From: Azophilus sp965221755
GTDB taxonomy: Bacteria > Pseudomonadota > Gammaproteobacteria > Pseudomonadales > Azotimanducaceae
DNA length: 64,000 nt
NCBI GenBank assembly: GCA_965221755.1
Contig: OZ244921.1
Span: 1,240,001-1,304,000 of the forward strand
Direction of reading: 5' to 3'
The position numbers were made by a program, and so were the translations under genes. The notes below the pieces were generated by a model that searched no databases, was not told where the DNA came from, and saw only the letters and a list, made by a program, of their open reading frames with translations. Of the stretch, positions 51,666 to 61,125 are shown piece by piece. The stretch's first letter is position 1; every line of letters begins with the position of its first letter.

Positions 51666-52648
51666 TGAACGCCGTCACCCGCTTGGACCGGGCTGACCTC
51701 GAAGCCGTGCTTGATCGTTATGACGTGGGCGAACCGGTGGATTTCCGGCCTGCCGCCCACGGCATCGAAAACAGCAACTACTTTGTCCGCACCGCCACTC
51801 AGGGGACGTCCAGTGAGTGGGTGCTTACTATCCTCGAACAAGCACCCAATGCGGGCGCCGTGTTTGCACCCCTGTTGGATCTTTGCTTCGCCGCCGGAAT
51901 GCCCGTGGCACCGGTGCGGCGCAATGCCAACGGCAACCTACAGGAATCCCTGCGCGGCAAGCCCCTCCTGCTCACGCCGCGGTTGCACGGCAGCCATCCC
52001 CAAGAGCCTTCCAGCGCCCAGGTTGCCGCCCTAGGCGCCATCATCGCGAAACTGCACCTGACGACCCGCAACCCCAGCTTTGCGACGCCCAACCACCCCC
52101 GTGATGAGAGCTGGCTGTCGCGCATCGCCAAGACGGTAAGCGGCCAATTGACGGCCGATGACGCCGGGCTGCTGGAATGCGCATTGCGCCGGGTCACCAG
52201 CCTCCTGCGCGGAGATGACCTAGCCGGTCTGCCGAGAGGCATCATTCACGGCGACCTGTTCCGCGACAACGTCCTGTTCGACGGCGACCGGCTCACCGGA
52301 CTGCTGGACTTCCACCATGCTTCCAACGGCTGGCTGATCTACGACCTCGCCGTGGCGGCCAACGACTGGTGCAATGATCCGGACGGTCGCTTGAACGAAG
52401 GCCAAGCCAACGCTCTGCTCGCCGCCTACCACCAGCGCCGTCCCCTCAAGCCAGCCGAAATCAAGCGCTTCCCCGACTTCATGGCCTACGCCGCATTGGC
52501 GTTTTGGCTGTCCCGCCTGTCCGCCGCAGCCAAGGCGCAAGCCGGCGAGGCGGTTCGGGTCAAGAACCCGGACGAATTTCAGCGCATCACCGCCGATCGG
52601 TTGAGCCGCGAGGTCGCGCTGGACGCATTTGGGTCGCCTGATGGTTGA
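51665..52648 (+). CDS. thrB: Homoserine kinase (ThrB, APH-fold type)
   Basis: Phosphorylates homoserine in threonine synthesis. This is the aminoglycoside-phosphotransferase-fold form used by pseudomonads, not the GHMP kinase of E. coli. Signatures are HGIENSNYFV near the N-terminus and the catalytic HGDLFRDNVLFDGDRLTGLLDF. The 327-residue length is normal. Its ATG overlaps the DUF2782 stop (TGATG) and its end overlaps the LysR remnant by eight bases. Confidence 0.95.
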   Translation: MNAVTRLDRADLEAVLDRYDVGEPVDFRPAAHGIENSNYFVRTATQGTSSEWVLTILEQAPNAGAVFAPLLDLCFAAGMPVAPVRRNANGNLQESLRGKPLLLTPRLHGSHPQEPSSAQVAALGAIIAKLHLTTRNPSFATPNHPRDESWLSRIAKTVSGQLTADDAGLLECALRRVTSLLRGDDLAGLPRGIIHGDLFRDNVLFDGDRLTGLLDFHHASNGWLIYDLAVAANDWCNDPDGRLNEGQANALLAAYHQRRPLKPAEIKRFPDFMAYAALAFWLSRLSAAAKAQAGEAVRVKNPDEFQRITADRLSREVALDAFGSPDG

Positions 52649-53165
52649 TATCTCGGACTTCAACATGGTTGAAGCCATCTGCAGCACTGGCAGCCTGACC
52701 AAGGCTGCGGAAGCGCTCTTTGTTTCTCAGCCTACGCTCAGCAAGCGGCTGGCACGGTTAGAGGATGAACTAGGGGCCAAGCTGTTCCATCGAGCCCCGT
52801 CAGGACTGAGGCCCACTTCCATCGCAAACTTCCTGGAGTACGCCTATGCGGCCCCTCCTTTGCAGGGCACAATCGCCTCTCCCGTACCGAGGGGTCTCGA
52901 ACGCCGAAGGCTCTCTTCCGACAACTACACGCTTCTCAAGAAAGTAGTGCTGGAGACGGACTATGTCTGCGGTGGGCCGATGGAGGTCTTTGGAGCGGAA
53001 CTGGAAGCCGGCGCGCTGCGAATCATACCCAATACGCCTTCCGTTGAGTGGTGCAGCGCTTGCCTGTTTCGAACCGAAGCGCTGGAAACGCCTCTCGTGA
53101 AGCTCTTCGTGGAAGTCCTCCTGGAGTGTCGAGACCGTTACCTGAGATCCCGCGAACCTCGGTAG
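52641..53165 (+). pseudogene. LysR-type regulator with internal deletion
   Basis: The first 60 residues are a normal LysR helix-turn-helix (FNMVEAICSTGSLTKAAEALFVSQPTLSKRLARLEDELG). After GLRPTS the frame jumps to FLEYAYAAPPL and the C-terminal third of the effector domain. At 174 residues it is about 120 short of the family, with most of the first effector subdomain missing. The frame is intact, so a DNA-binding protein might still be made, but ligand sensing should be lost. Confidence 0.7.
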
Positions 53166-53297
53166 AACGAGGGCGAATTCCCCGTCCAGCGGCGAAACGC
53201 CTTGCGGAAGTTGGAGACATCACCAGATATCACCTTGTCGAATCGGCACTCAAGCCTAGAATACGACGTTCAAGCCAAACAACCAAGGGAGAGCATC

Positions 53298-54134
53298 ATG
53301 GCTTCAATCACCATCAGGCCCAGCGGCCAAGCTTGCGGAGCGGAAGTTGCCGACCTCGACCTATCCAATCCCTTGGATGCCCCAACGCTCGCTGAAGTGA
53401 AGGCCGCGTGGCTGGAGCATCACGTACTGTCGTTTCCCAACCAACAACTCGACGATGACCAACTCGAAGCCTTCGCCCAACAGTTTGGCGAACTGGGGGA
53501 AGACCCGTTCTTCAACCCGATTCCCGGACGCAAGCACCTTGCGGCGGTGAAGCGGGAAGCCGAAGACACCAACCCAATCTTCGCCGAGCATTGGCACTCA
53601 GACTGGAGTTTCATGCCGCAACCCCCATGCGGCACCATTTTGTATGCGCTCGACATACCCCCGCACGGCGGCGATACCGAGTTTTCCAATCAACATCTTT
53701 CCTTCGAATCGATGCCCCAAGACACGAAAGCCAAGTTCGATGGGTTGCAGGCCATCCATTCACCCAAGCTCGGCTACTCGCTCAAGGGCGTCTATGGCGA
53801 TGTGAATAACAATGGCGCAATGGACATCCGCCCCAGTGAGGAGGCGGAGCACATGCATCACACCCACCCGCTGGCACCCGAACACCCGGAAACAGGCCGG
53901 CGGGGCTTTCTGAGCGGCGTCTCCTACATCGTCGGATTCGAGGGGCTGTCGGATGAAGAGGCCAAGCCGCTGATCATGGCGCTCAATGAGTGGCAGAGCA
54001 GAGAGGAATTCCTGTATCGCCATAAGTGGGAAAACAACACGCTGGTGCTTTGGGATAACCGCAGCGTCGTACACCGCGCCACCGGCGGCTACGAAGGCTG
54101 CCGAAGGGAACTGCTTCGAGTCACCGTTTACTGA
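53298..54134 (+). CDS. TauD/TfdA-family Fe(II)/2-oxoglutarate dioxygenase
   Basis: A 278-residue dioxygenase. The metal-binding HxD is in HWHSDWSF, the distal histidine in NRSVVHRATG and the 2-oxoglutarate arginine in RRELLRVTVY. GTILYALDIPPHGGDTEFSN is a family signature. Substrates for relatives include taurine, 2,4-D and alkyl sulfates; which applies is unknown. ATG 53298 follows GGGAGAG. It lies beside the LysR remnant and opposite an SDR. Confidence 0.92.
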   Translation: MASITIRPSGQACGAEVADLDLSNPLDAPTLAEVKAAWLEHHVLSFPNQQLDDDQLEAFAQQFGELGEDPFFNPIPGRKHLAAVKREAEDTNPIFAEHWHSDWSFMPQPPCGTILYALDIPPHGGDTEFSNQHLSFESMPQDTKAKFDGLQAIHSPKLGYSLKGVYGDVNNNGAMDIRPSEEAEHMHHTHPLAPEHPETGRRGFLSGVSYIVGFEGLSDEEAKPLIMALNEWQSREEFLYRHKWENNTLVLWDNRSVVHRATGGYEGCRRELLRVTVY

Positions 54135-54162
54135 GCGAGCAAAATGAGCATTTGATCGCCAA

Positions 54163-54930
54163 CTAGCGGTGATTCCACCAAGCCAGATCGGAAAACGAAC
54201 GTAGGTCAAGCTCGTGGGTCCAAGCTGACCGGTGCTGTTGCGACACATGATAGTAGGTTTCGGCCATTTTCTCAGGAAGCATCAACCCATCGGCATCTAG
54301 CCCTCTTTGCTCCCGGAGCTTTTGGAAGGCTTCCTCTCCGAGCATCCTCCCCAAGGTGTCCGGCGCATCAACGGCACCGTCAATCAGGATATGCGCCACG
54401 TGAATCCCTTTCGGCGCGTACTCCGCATTTAGGGTTTGACAGAGCATCCGGCGCCCACCCATCGCCGCCGCATGTGAATGTTGACCCGCGTTGCCCCGTA
54501 CGGCAGCGGTTGCGGAAGTCACGAGGAGCGTGCCGCCGCCACGCTCCTCCATTCGAGGGAACAGTTCCTTCGCCATCCTGAACAGGGCGAACGTGGCCAT
54601 GCGCCAACCCAATTCAAACTGCTTGTAGGTCAGTTCCGTAAGCGTTCGGCTGCCGATCTGCGCCCCCAAGTTGAACAGCGCGACCTCAATCGGACCGATG
54701 TCCCGCTCGATGTGTTCGATGCGTTCCTCCAGCGCATTTTCCTCAACAGCATTCAAAAGAAATCCCGTGGCCTCACCTCCATCGGCCTTGATGCCAGCCA
54801 CGAGCTTGCGCAAGCCTTCCGCATCGCTGCGGCGGCATAGGACGGAGTGATATCCCTCCTTAGCGAATTTCCTGCCAACGGTTCCGCCAATTCCTGCGCC
54901 GGCCCCCATCACTAGGCAAACTGGTTTCAT
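54163..54930 (-). CDS. SDR-fold protein with altered active site
   Basis: A 255-residue SDR with an intact cofactor motif (GAGAGIGGTVGRKFA), FNLGAQIG and LLVTSATAAVRG. The catalytic tyrosine and lysine are not apparent: the position that normally reads YxxxK reads HAAAMGGRR. Some uncharacterised SDR subfamilies lack the tetrad, so it may be non-enzymatic or use other residues. A good ribosome site (GGAGAG) precedes the ATG. It is followed by nothing on its strand until thrB territory. Confidence 0.85.
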   Translation of the reverse strand: MKPVCLVMGAGAGIGGTVGRKFAKEGYHSVLCRRSDAEGLRKLVAGIKADGGEATGFLLNAVEENALEERIEHIERDIGPIEVALFNLGAQIGSRTLTELTYKQFELGWRMATFALFRMAKELFPRMEERGGGTLLVTSATAAVRGNAGQHSHAAAMGGRRMLCQTLNAEYAPKGIHVAHILIDGAVDAPDTLGRMLGEEAFQKLREQRGLDADGLMLPEKMAETYYHVSQQHRSAWTHELDLRSFSDLAWWNHR

Positions 54931-54939
54931 CCCGCTCTC

Positions 54940-55334
54940 CTATCCATGAACTTGTGTCAAAACGCCTGCATCGATCATCTCTTGCACCTGTTCCTCGGAG
55001 TAGCCGAGCCTCCTCAGTATCTCCGTGGACTGTTCACCTAACTTGGGTGCGGGACCTCTAATCTCACTGGGCTTTTTGCTGATATGAGCTGCCAGAGCAC
55101 CGCTTGACCCGGCTCGCTCTTGAGGTCCAAAGCAATGGACTGCTTGCCTCGATTGCAAGAGAAGAAGGTGGGCGGCAGGCCGTTAACCGGAGGTCCAAGA
55201 AAGCGCATTTGCTCACCGTGCAACGGTTCCACCTTGATGACTTCAGCGCCCTGGTCCGCCAGCATCATCGCTGCCACAGGCCCGGAAACCATGCTCGTTA
55301 GATCGACCGCCTTCAAGCCATTGAGCGGTCCCAT
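54940..55334 (-). pseudogene. CaiB/BaiF CoA-transferase, internally deleted and frameshifted
   Basis: The 5' part (55334 to about 55080) reads MGPLNGLKAVDLTSMVSGP through AEVIKVEPLHGEQ, a normal family III CoA-transferase start. Around 55080-55110 it switches frame to a segment IRGPAPKLGEQSTEILRRLG that is the normal C-terminus. About 270 of 400 residues, including the catalytic aspartate region, are gone. It lies two bases after the GST gene. Confidence 0.75.
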
Positions 55335-55336
55335 CC

Positions 55337-55990
55337 TCAGGCCTCCTTTAGCAGTCCGGCGTAATTGGCTGCGAAGGCACGGCGATAAGCGTCCCGTCGA
55401 GACAGCCGTTCCTTGTAACTAGGCAACGGGTCTGGCAATTCGATGCCGTAGTCTACGGCCCAGTCCAAGCAAGACATCAGAATGACGTCGGCGAGGCCCA
55501 AGCGCTCGCCCAGCACAAAAGCGCGGCCGCCGATTTGACTTGCAATCACCTGAAGGTGCTTTTGAGCATACGCTTTCGAAGACCGCACCGCTTCAGTAGC
55601 CTCACCAAAGAGCGCCTTGAGGTCGCCGTGCCGACGCATGACGTAGAGACTGGTTTCATCAAGCTCCCCATAGACGTAGCACACCCACTCATCTTCCTTC
55701 GCGCGGGCCTCCAAACTGGTTGGCGCTGCGATGGTCGAGGGTTGCCCGTAGCGCTCAACGAGGTATCGGCTGATGGCTACGCTTTCAGAAAGACGAACGT
55801 CGCCGTCAACTAGATATGGGATTTTTTGCTTGGGATTGAGTTGAGTGAATTCAGCCGTTTGCGTCTCGCCCGTTCGCGGGCCAATTGCGAGATGCTCATA
55901 ACCCAAGCCAAGCTCCTCCGCAACCCAGATCGGCCTAAACGTGCGCGTGGTTCCTGCGCCCCATATTTTCATGGGTTGTTCGTCAGCCAT
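55337..55990 (-). CDS. Glutathione S-transferase family protein
   Basis: A 217-residue GST-like protein. The N-terminal thioredoxin-like half includes TRTFRPIWVAEELGLGYE and QKIPYLVDGDVRLSESVAI, and the helical C-terminal half includes FVLGERLGLADVILMSCLDW. Starting at ATG 55990 places AGGAGGT four bases upstream, so this start is preferred over ATG 56008. It probably serves the local catabolic locus; the substrate is unknown. Confidence 0.9.
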   Translation of the reverse strand: MADEQPMKIWGAGTTRTFRPIWVAEELGLGYEHLAIGPRTGETQTAEFTQLNPKQKIPYLVDGDVRLSESVAISRYLVERYGQPSTIAAPTSLEARAKEDEWVCYVYGELDETSLYVMRRHGDLKALFGEATEAVRSSKAYAQKHLQVIASQIGGRAFVLGERLGLADVILMSCLDWAVDYGIELPDPLPSYKERLSRRDAYRRAFAANYAGLLKEA

Positions 55991-56161
55991 GGACACCTCC
56001 TGCTGCATCTGCCTATCGCGAGATCACTCGTGATCCCGCTCAGCTTTCAAATACAGTCTATGACCGTCAGCGATCGAAATAAAGTAAATTATTTTGAGTA
56101 TGGCTACTAAATTTTGGAATGTGGGTTGCTGACGCCCCCTCTGTGCGAATCGGCGTGATGC

Positions 56162-56620
56162 CTATTCCGCGGCCTTGGGCTTTATCGCCAGAACCAAGTC
56201 GGCGACGAGCAGCATGGGTAGCGGGAAGATCAGGAAGAGGATCCCCTCCTCGACGCCTAAGTCCAGCACGAAACCGGCGATGGCCGGGGACAGAACCGCG
56301 CTGAAACGCCCCACGCCGATCGCCCAGCCGATGGCCGTGGTTCGGATGTTGACGGGATACACATCCGCCACCACGGCATAAAGGGCAATCACCGCCGCGT
56401 TGACCCCAAGGCCGATGCAAACCGCCAGCCCGGCGCTGAGGAGAATGCCCAGCGTGTCCGGTGACAACCGCCATTGCTGGGCAATCTCGGGCGCCAAGAA
56501 GGCGATGACCAGGATGTCGAAGCCATCAAGGGCGTTGATCAACAGGCAGATGGCAACCGAACGGACCTGAAAGAAGGGCATGCGGCCCTTGCGCAACTGC
56601 TCTGTCTGCCGTGGTTCCAA
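56162..56620 (-). pseudogene. MFS aromatic acid transporter (AAHS type), middle deleted
   Basis: From TTG 56620, preceded by AAGAGGG, the frame reads the first two membrane segments (AICLLINALDGFDILVIAF, LGILLSAGLA) with the AAHS DGFD motif, then passes directly to late segments (LYAVVADVYPVNIRTTAIGWAIGVGRF) and a normal C-terminus. The product would be about 150 residues instead of 440. Transport is not possible with so few helices. Confidence 0.75.
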
Positions 56621-56806
56621 AATCCCTCTTAGACTACTCTGCCCTTGAAGACTTGCCGCCTTCCGTGCTGGATTGCCGAACCCCGAATGAGTACCTTGTC
56701 GAGATCGAGGATGCTGCCTGATCCGGCAGGCAAAAAGTTCCGAAAGGTCCTGAGCCGGCACAACCGCTTGCGCGAAGGGGGGCGGAGGGCGATCATCAAC
56801 GCTCCA

Positions 56807-57511
56807 TCAACCTCCCGGAAACCGACCGGCTGAGCTTCCCTGCACCCCCCCTTCGTTCAGGCTCATTTCCCTGCTGGAAAACGCTTTCTTGATGGATTTC
56901 AGGTAGCGAACCAATTCATGCACTTCGGTGCTGGGATTGTGCTCCTTGGTACTTTGCGCATCCGTCAAAGCTTGATCCGCACGAGTCATAGCATCGTCAA
57001 GCCGCCCCTCGAGCTCCCGAAACCTGCCCTTCCCTTGCTTCGTATAGCCGGGCAGATGGAGTTTCAGAGCCGAGATGCAGTTGTCGCACTTGCTTTTGCC
57101 TCCGCTACGCCCAAAGGGCTGCCTTGTGTACTCAAAGTGAAGCAGGAACCAGAACTCGAAGCAGGGCCATGACCGGGCCAAACGGAATCCAGCTTTCTCA
57201 GCCGCTTGAGAAGCTGACTCAAAGTGCGCCTGGTCGTCGTGATCGAATACGCAATAGATGCGGTCGTAGTCCTCTCCGTTTCTTCGCTCTTCCCGCCTCT
57301 TCTTCTTAGCCAGCTTGACCAGCCCCATCGGATCGAGACCAGACGGGACAATAACCACGTTCGCAGTGCTTATGCCCCACACATCTCTCAATTCTTGAAA
57401 GTACTGCGCCTCCGTGCGCTCGCCGACGCAGGCGATCAACACACGGTCGTATGGTTCACGCTGCGGCCCACGCCGTCCCGGCTTTCCACGCGGGGCATTG
57501 CGGGCCATCAT
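56807..57511 (-). CDS. RloB-like protein (AbiLii type)
   Basis: A 234-residue protein of the RloB family, partner of an AAA ATPase in abortive-infection loci. The motifs CVGERTEAQYFQEL, with its glutamates, and VFDHDDQAHF, with its DxD-like acids, resemble the TOPRIM metal site of OLD-type nucleases. It starts four bases after the ATPase stop at 57516, so it is second in a two-gene operon. GC content is below average. Confidence 0.85.
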   Translation of the reverse strand: MMARNAPRGKPGRRGPQREPYDRVLIACVGERTEAQYFQELRDVWGISTANVVIVPSGLDPMGLVKLAKKKRREERRNGEDYDRIYCVFDHDDQAHFESASQAAEKAGFRLARSWPCFEFWFLLHFEYTRQPFGRSGGKSKCDNCISALKLHLPGYTKQGKGRFRELEGRLDDAMTRADQALTDAQSTKEHNPSTEVHELVRYLKSIKKAFSSREMSLNEGGVQGSSAGRFPGG

Positions 57512-57515
57512 CCAC

Positions 57516-58778
57516 CTATCCGAAGTTTACCGCTTGAGCAGACTGGGGATGCGGCACAGCACCGTATCGACCGGCCAGATAGGACCGTTCCAGATTCTCC
57601 ACCCCCTTGCGGGGGCGGAAGTCCGTCAGCGGGAACAACTTGGTCGCCAGGTTCCGGTTACGCTCGCAGAACCAGATTTGGTCGCGCCGGAAGACTTCCT
57701 GATTGAGAATCGAGGTCTCGTGGGTGGAGAAGATCAGTTGCGCACCTTTGCTGTTTCTTTTAGGGTCATGAAACAGTTCGATGAGGAATCGAACCAAAGC
57801 GGGATGAAGGTGGCCGTGCAATTCATCAAGGACGACAACATACCCGCTCTCCAAGGCATCAATCCAAGGGCCTGCCAAGGCAAAAATCTTCTGAGTGCCG
57901 TCTGACTCTTCTTCCAAGTCGATCTCTAGTATCCGACCTTCGGTAGAACGTTGAGACAACTGAGGTCTGATAATCTTGGCATCAGATAGCTCCCGCGCCA
58001 TCGCATCTCGCAAGGCGGAGGACATATCGCCAGATATCATATGAGGCGAGAAGTCCTCCTCAACGAGTTGAATATCCGAAACGGCTAAATCGGCCTGCTG
58101 CAAAAACCCGATAACTTCGTTCTTCCGCTGTCCCTCACAGCACTTAACGGTAAATTGCTTGCCCCAGACGCCACCAACAGCAACGCGAAGATGCATGTTG
58201 AACCAGTCAAAAAGCGGCCGCAACTGAACGCTGTTTAGGGTGATCGCCGTTGACAGCAATAGTGCGTTTGGCCGCGTCGATCGACGCCAAACCTCCTTGT
58301 CGCCAAGTAGCTTGTCACCAAACTTTACGCTTTCCGAAGCACCGCGTTCGAACCAAGTCTGCAATCGCCCGTTCGGCCAAGCGTAAAGCCACTCGCCAAA
58401 AACAGCATCCCGAGTCGCTGAAAATCCATACTGGTAGCGAACACCTCCCGCAAGACACTGCAGTTCGAACGTCGTCGGCTTGGTTTCGCTGGCCGTATCA
58501 AAGCGGAAAGGCGTGATAGGCAGCGCGTCCAACTCGTTGGCTGAGCGCATCACTATCTGCCGCATCGTTTCGAGTGCCTTAAGCAAATTAGTCTTGCCAG
58601 CCGCATTGGCACCGTAGATGGCCGCCGAGCGCAAGAGCGCAATTGGGCGGGCACCGCCGCTCGTCACCTCGACCACATGGGTATTTCTACGCTCCTGACT
58701 AGAGTCCGCCACCAAACTCAGTTGAGCTTGGTCCTTGATCGATCGGAAGTTATCCACGGAAAACTCAATCAGCATCAC
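57516..58778 (-). CDS. AAA ATPase of RloA/AbiLi type
   Basis: A 420-residue ABC/SMC-like ATPase with FRSIKDQAQLSLVAD, Walker A GANAAGKTNLL near residue 60, Walker B VVLDELHGHLHP and a downstream STHE. These are features of the ATPase half of AbiL and RloA/RloB defence pairs and of Gabija-like systems. The preceding 112 bases are AT-rich and probably hold the promoter. It is the first gene of the pair, downstream of the egtD stop on the same strand. Confidence 0.88.
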   Translation of the reverse strand: MMLIEFSVDNFRSIKDQAQLSLVADSSQERRNTHVVEVTSGGARPIALLRSAAIYGANAAGKTNLLKALETMRQIVMRSANELDALPITPFRFDTASETKPTTFELQCLAGGVRYQYGFSATRDAVFGEWLYAWPNGRLQTWFERGASESVKFGDKLLGDKEVWRRSTRPNALLLSTAITLNSVQLRPLFDWFNMHLRVAVGGVWGKQFTVKCCEGQRKNEVIGFLQQADLAVSDIQLVEEDFSPHMISGDMSSALRDAMARELSDAKIIRPQLSQRSTEGRILEIDLEEESDGTQKIFALAGPWIDALESGYVVVLDELHGHLHPALVRFLIELFHDPKRNSKGAQLIFSTHETSILNQEVFRRDQIWFCERNRNLATKLFPLTDFRPRKGVENLERSYLAGRYGAVPHPQSAQAVNFG

Positions 58779-58890
58779 TGCCCCGCTAAAGCATTAAATT
58801 TACCTATAATTGACAAAGATACCACTTAAAATAGATTCGCGCCTAATTTCGTGCTTTTACGCTGCTTTCCCAACCCAAGTCTAGCAAGCA

Positions 58891-59877
58891 CTACTCGGCC
58901 CGAAGCAAAAAAAGCGTGAAGTAGGCATCGGCATCGCTCCAACTGGCTTCGACCTTGAAGCCGCCGCCCTTGGCCAGCTCGGCGAACTGGTCAAAGTCGT
59001 ACTTGTAAGAGTTTTCCGTATGCACCCGTTCGCCTTGGGTGAACTCGACGATGCGCCCATCGACCCGGGAGGATTGGTCCCGAACGCATTCGAGGAACAT
59101 CTGCACGCAGCCGAACTCCTCGTTGTAGTTCGCCCGGTGGCGGAAGCCGGCGGGGTCGATTTCGGTGGCCAAGGCCGCATTCAGGTGGTGCAGTATGTTG
59201 AGATTGAATTCGGCGGTGACGCCGGCGCTGTCGTTGTAGGCGGCTTCGAGCACGCCGACGTCCTTCTTGCGGTCCACGCCGATGAGCAGGCGGCCGCCCG
59301 CACCGAGGGTGGCCGCCACTTGGCGCAGGAACGCCTGGGCATCGTCGAGCTCGAAGTTGCCGATGCTGGAGCCTGGGTAGAAGCCGAGCTTGTCGAGGCC
59401 GGCGACCACCTCCGGCAGTTCAAAGGGCGCCGTCATGTCCGCGCACATGGGATAGACGCTCAAGTGCGGGTGGTCGGCGTGCAGCGTCCGGGCGCATCGC
59501 TCGAGGTGGCAGCGGGAGATGTCCACAGGCAGGTAGGCACCCGGGCGCAACTCCTCCAGCAGGCGGCGAATCTTGACGGTGGAGCCCGCGCCGTACTCGA
59601 TCAGGCAGCCGCCCTCGCCGAAGCGATCACGGACTTCCGGCAGGCAGACGTCGAACAAGCCCATCTCCGTGCGGGTCAGGTAGTACTCCGGCAGGCGGGT
59701 GATGGCCTCGAAGAGCCTTGAGCCGCGCTCGTCGTAGAAGAACTTGGGGGCGATGCGCTTGGGTTCTTCGGTCAAGCCCTCGATCACCTCGTCAAGCAGC
59801 GCCGAGGGCGGGGGCCGCTGGTCGAAGAATCGATACTCCGCGCGCCTAACGGCGTTCGGAGCGGTTGGCGGCCTCAT
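58891..59877 (-). CDS. egtD: L-histidine N(alpha)-methyltransferase EgtD
   Basis: Trimethylates histidine to hercynine in ergothioneine synthesis. The 328-residue protein has FFYDERGSRLFEAITRLPEYYLTRTE, the SAM-site EYGAGSTVKIRRLL and FYPGSSIGNFELDDA, all family signatures. Its ATG overlaps the egtB stop by four bases, so it is the last gene of the operon. The frame further upstream is the antisense of nothing useful and not coding. Confidence 0.95.
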   Translation of the reverse strand: MRPPTAPNAVRRAEYRFFDQRPPPSALLDEVIEGLTEEPKRIAPKFFYDERGSRLFEAITRLPEYYLTRTEMGLFDVCLPEVRDRFGEGGCLIEYGAGSTVKIRRLLEELRPGAYLPVDISRCHLERCARTLHADHPHLSVYPMCADMTAPFELPEVVAGLDKLGFYPGSSIGNFELDDAQAFLRQVAATLGAGGRLLIGVDRKKDVGVLEAAYNDSAGVTAEFNLNILHHLNAALATEIDPAGFRHRANYNEEFGCVQMFLECVRDQSSRVDGRIVEFTQGERVHTENSYKYDFDQFAELAKGGGFKVEASWSDADAYFTLFLLRAE

Positions 59878-61121
59878 GTCGCCGGCCCCGGCCCCTTGGC
59901 CAACCGTATGCCGCTGAACTGCCAGCGGTCGCCGGGGTAGAAGAAGTTTCGGTAGCTGGCCCGCACATGGCCCCGAGGCGTGGCGCAGGAGCCGCCGCGC
60001 AGCACCAGTTGGCCGCTCATGAACTTGCCGTTGTACTCGCCGAGCGCGCCGGGCAGCGGCGCGTAGCCGGGGTAGGGGCCGTAGGCGCTGGAAGTCCACT
60101 CCCAGAGATCGCCGAAGAGCTGGCCGCTGCCAGCGACCGGATGCAGGCGCTCGTCGTCGGCAAAGTTGCCCGCATTCGGGTCAAGGCCCGCCGCGCTCGC
60201 CTCCCACTCGAATTCGGTGGGCAGCCGGCAGCCCGCCCAGCGGGCATAGGCGTCGGCCTCGAAGCCGCTGACGTGGGCCACCGGATCCGCTGGCGCCAAC
60301 GGCGCTTCGCCGCCCAAGCGGTACTCCAGCCAAGCGCCGTCCCGCTGGCGCCAGTAGAAGGGCGCGCGCCAGACTCCCGCGCACGCCGCAGCCCAGCCAT
60401 CCGCAAGCCACCAAGCCGGATCCCGGTAGCCGCCGCCCTCAATGAACTCAAGATACTCGCCGTTGGTCACCAGCCGATCCGCCAAGGCAAAGGGCTCCAG
60501 CCAGACCCGGTGCCGAGGCATCTCGTTGTCGAAGCGGAAACCGTCGCCCACAGCACCGATGCGGATCATCCCGCCCTCGTGGGCGCTGAACCCGAGCGGC
60601 GGCGCCGCCCCATCGCCAGCCTTGGCCTCAGCGGCCAAATCCAGGCGATAGGCGGGTTTGAGGGGATTGAGGCCCAGATTGGCCTTCAGGTCCGTGAGCA
60701 TCAGCTCCTGATGCTGCTGCTCGTGCTGCAAGCCGAGTTCAACGCGCCGCCGAACTTCCCCGTCGTGCCGGTCGAGCAGCGGCTGCATGGCTTGGTCAAC
60801 CAAGTTCCGGTAGTCCATCACGTCGCTGACCGTGGGGCGGGACAACAGCCCGCGCCGCGGCCGCGGATAGGGTTCGCCGACGCCGTTGTAATAGGAGTTG
60901 AACAGCTGCTCGTAGCGGGCATCCACCGGCTGATGCGCGGCGGCGAACGGCTTGAGCAGGAAGGTCTCGAAGAACCAGGCGGTGTGGGCCAAATGCCACT
61001 TGGGGGGGCTCGCCTCATCCATCGGCTGCACGCCGCAGTCCTCAACGCTCAGCGGCTCGCAAAGCGCCTCGGAGCGGGCGCGAACCGCACGGTAGCGGTC
61101 CGCCAGCGTCTCAATCGGCAT
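59874..61121 (-). CDS. egtB: Ergothioneine sulfoxide synthase EgtB
   Basis: Iron-dependent enzyme joining hercynine to a thiol with oxygen. The 415-residue protein has an N-terminal DinB-like domain with probable iron ligands H46, H133 and H137 (WHLAHTAWFF, QHEQQHQEL) and a C-terminal FGE-sulfatase-like domain (GCRLPTEFEWEA, LRGGSCATP). No egtA or egtC is nearby, so the donor could be cysteine rather than gamma-glutamylcysteine. It begins four bases after the SCO gene stop. Confidence 0.93.
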   Translation of the reverse strand: MPIETLADRYRAVRARSEALCEPLSVEDCGVQPMDEASPPKWHLAHTAWFFETFLLKPFAAAHQPVDARYEQLFNSYYNGVGEPYPRPRRGLLSRPTVSDVMDYRNLVDQAMQPLLDRHDGEVRRRVELGLQHEQQHQELMLTDLKANLGLNPLKPAYRLDLAAEAKAGDGAAPPLGFSAHEGGMIRIGAVGDGFRFDNEMPRHRVWLEPFALADRLVTNGEYLEFIEGGGYRDPAWWLADGWAAACAGVWRAPFYWRQRDGAWLEYRLGGEAPLAPADPVAHVSGFEADAYARWAGCRLPTEFEWEASAAGLDPNAGNFADDERLHPVAGSGQLFGDLWEWTSSAYGPYPGYAPLPGALGEYNGKFMSGQLVLRGGSCATPRGHVRASYRNFFYPGDRWQFSGIRLAKGPGPAT

Positions 61122-61125
61122 GCAG

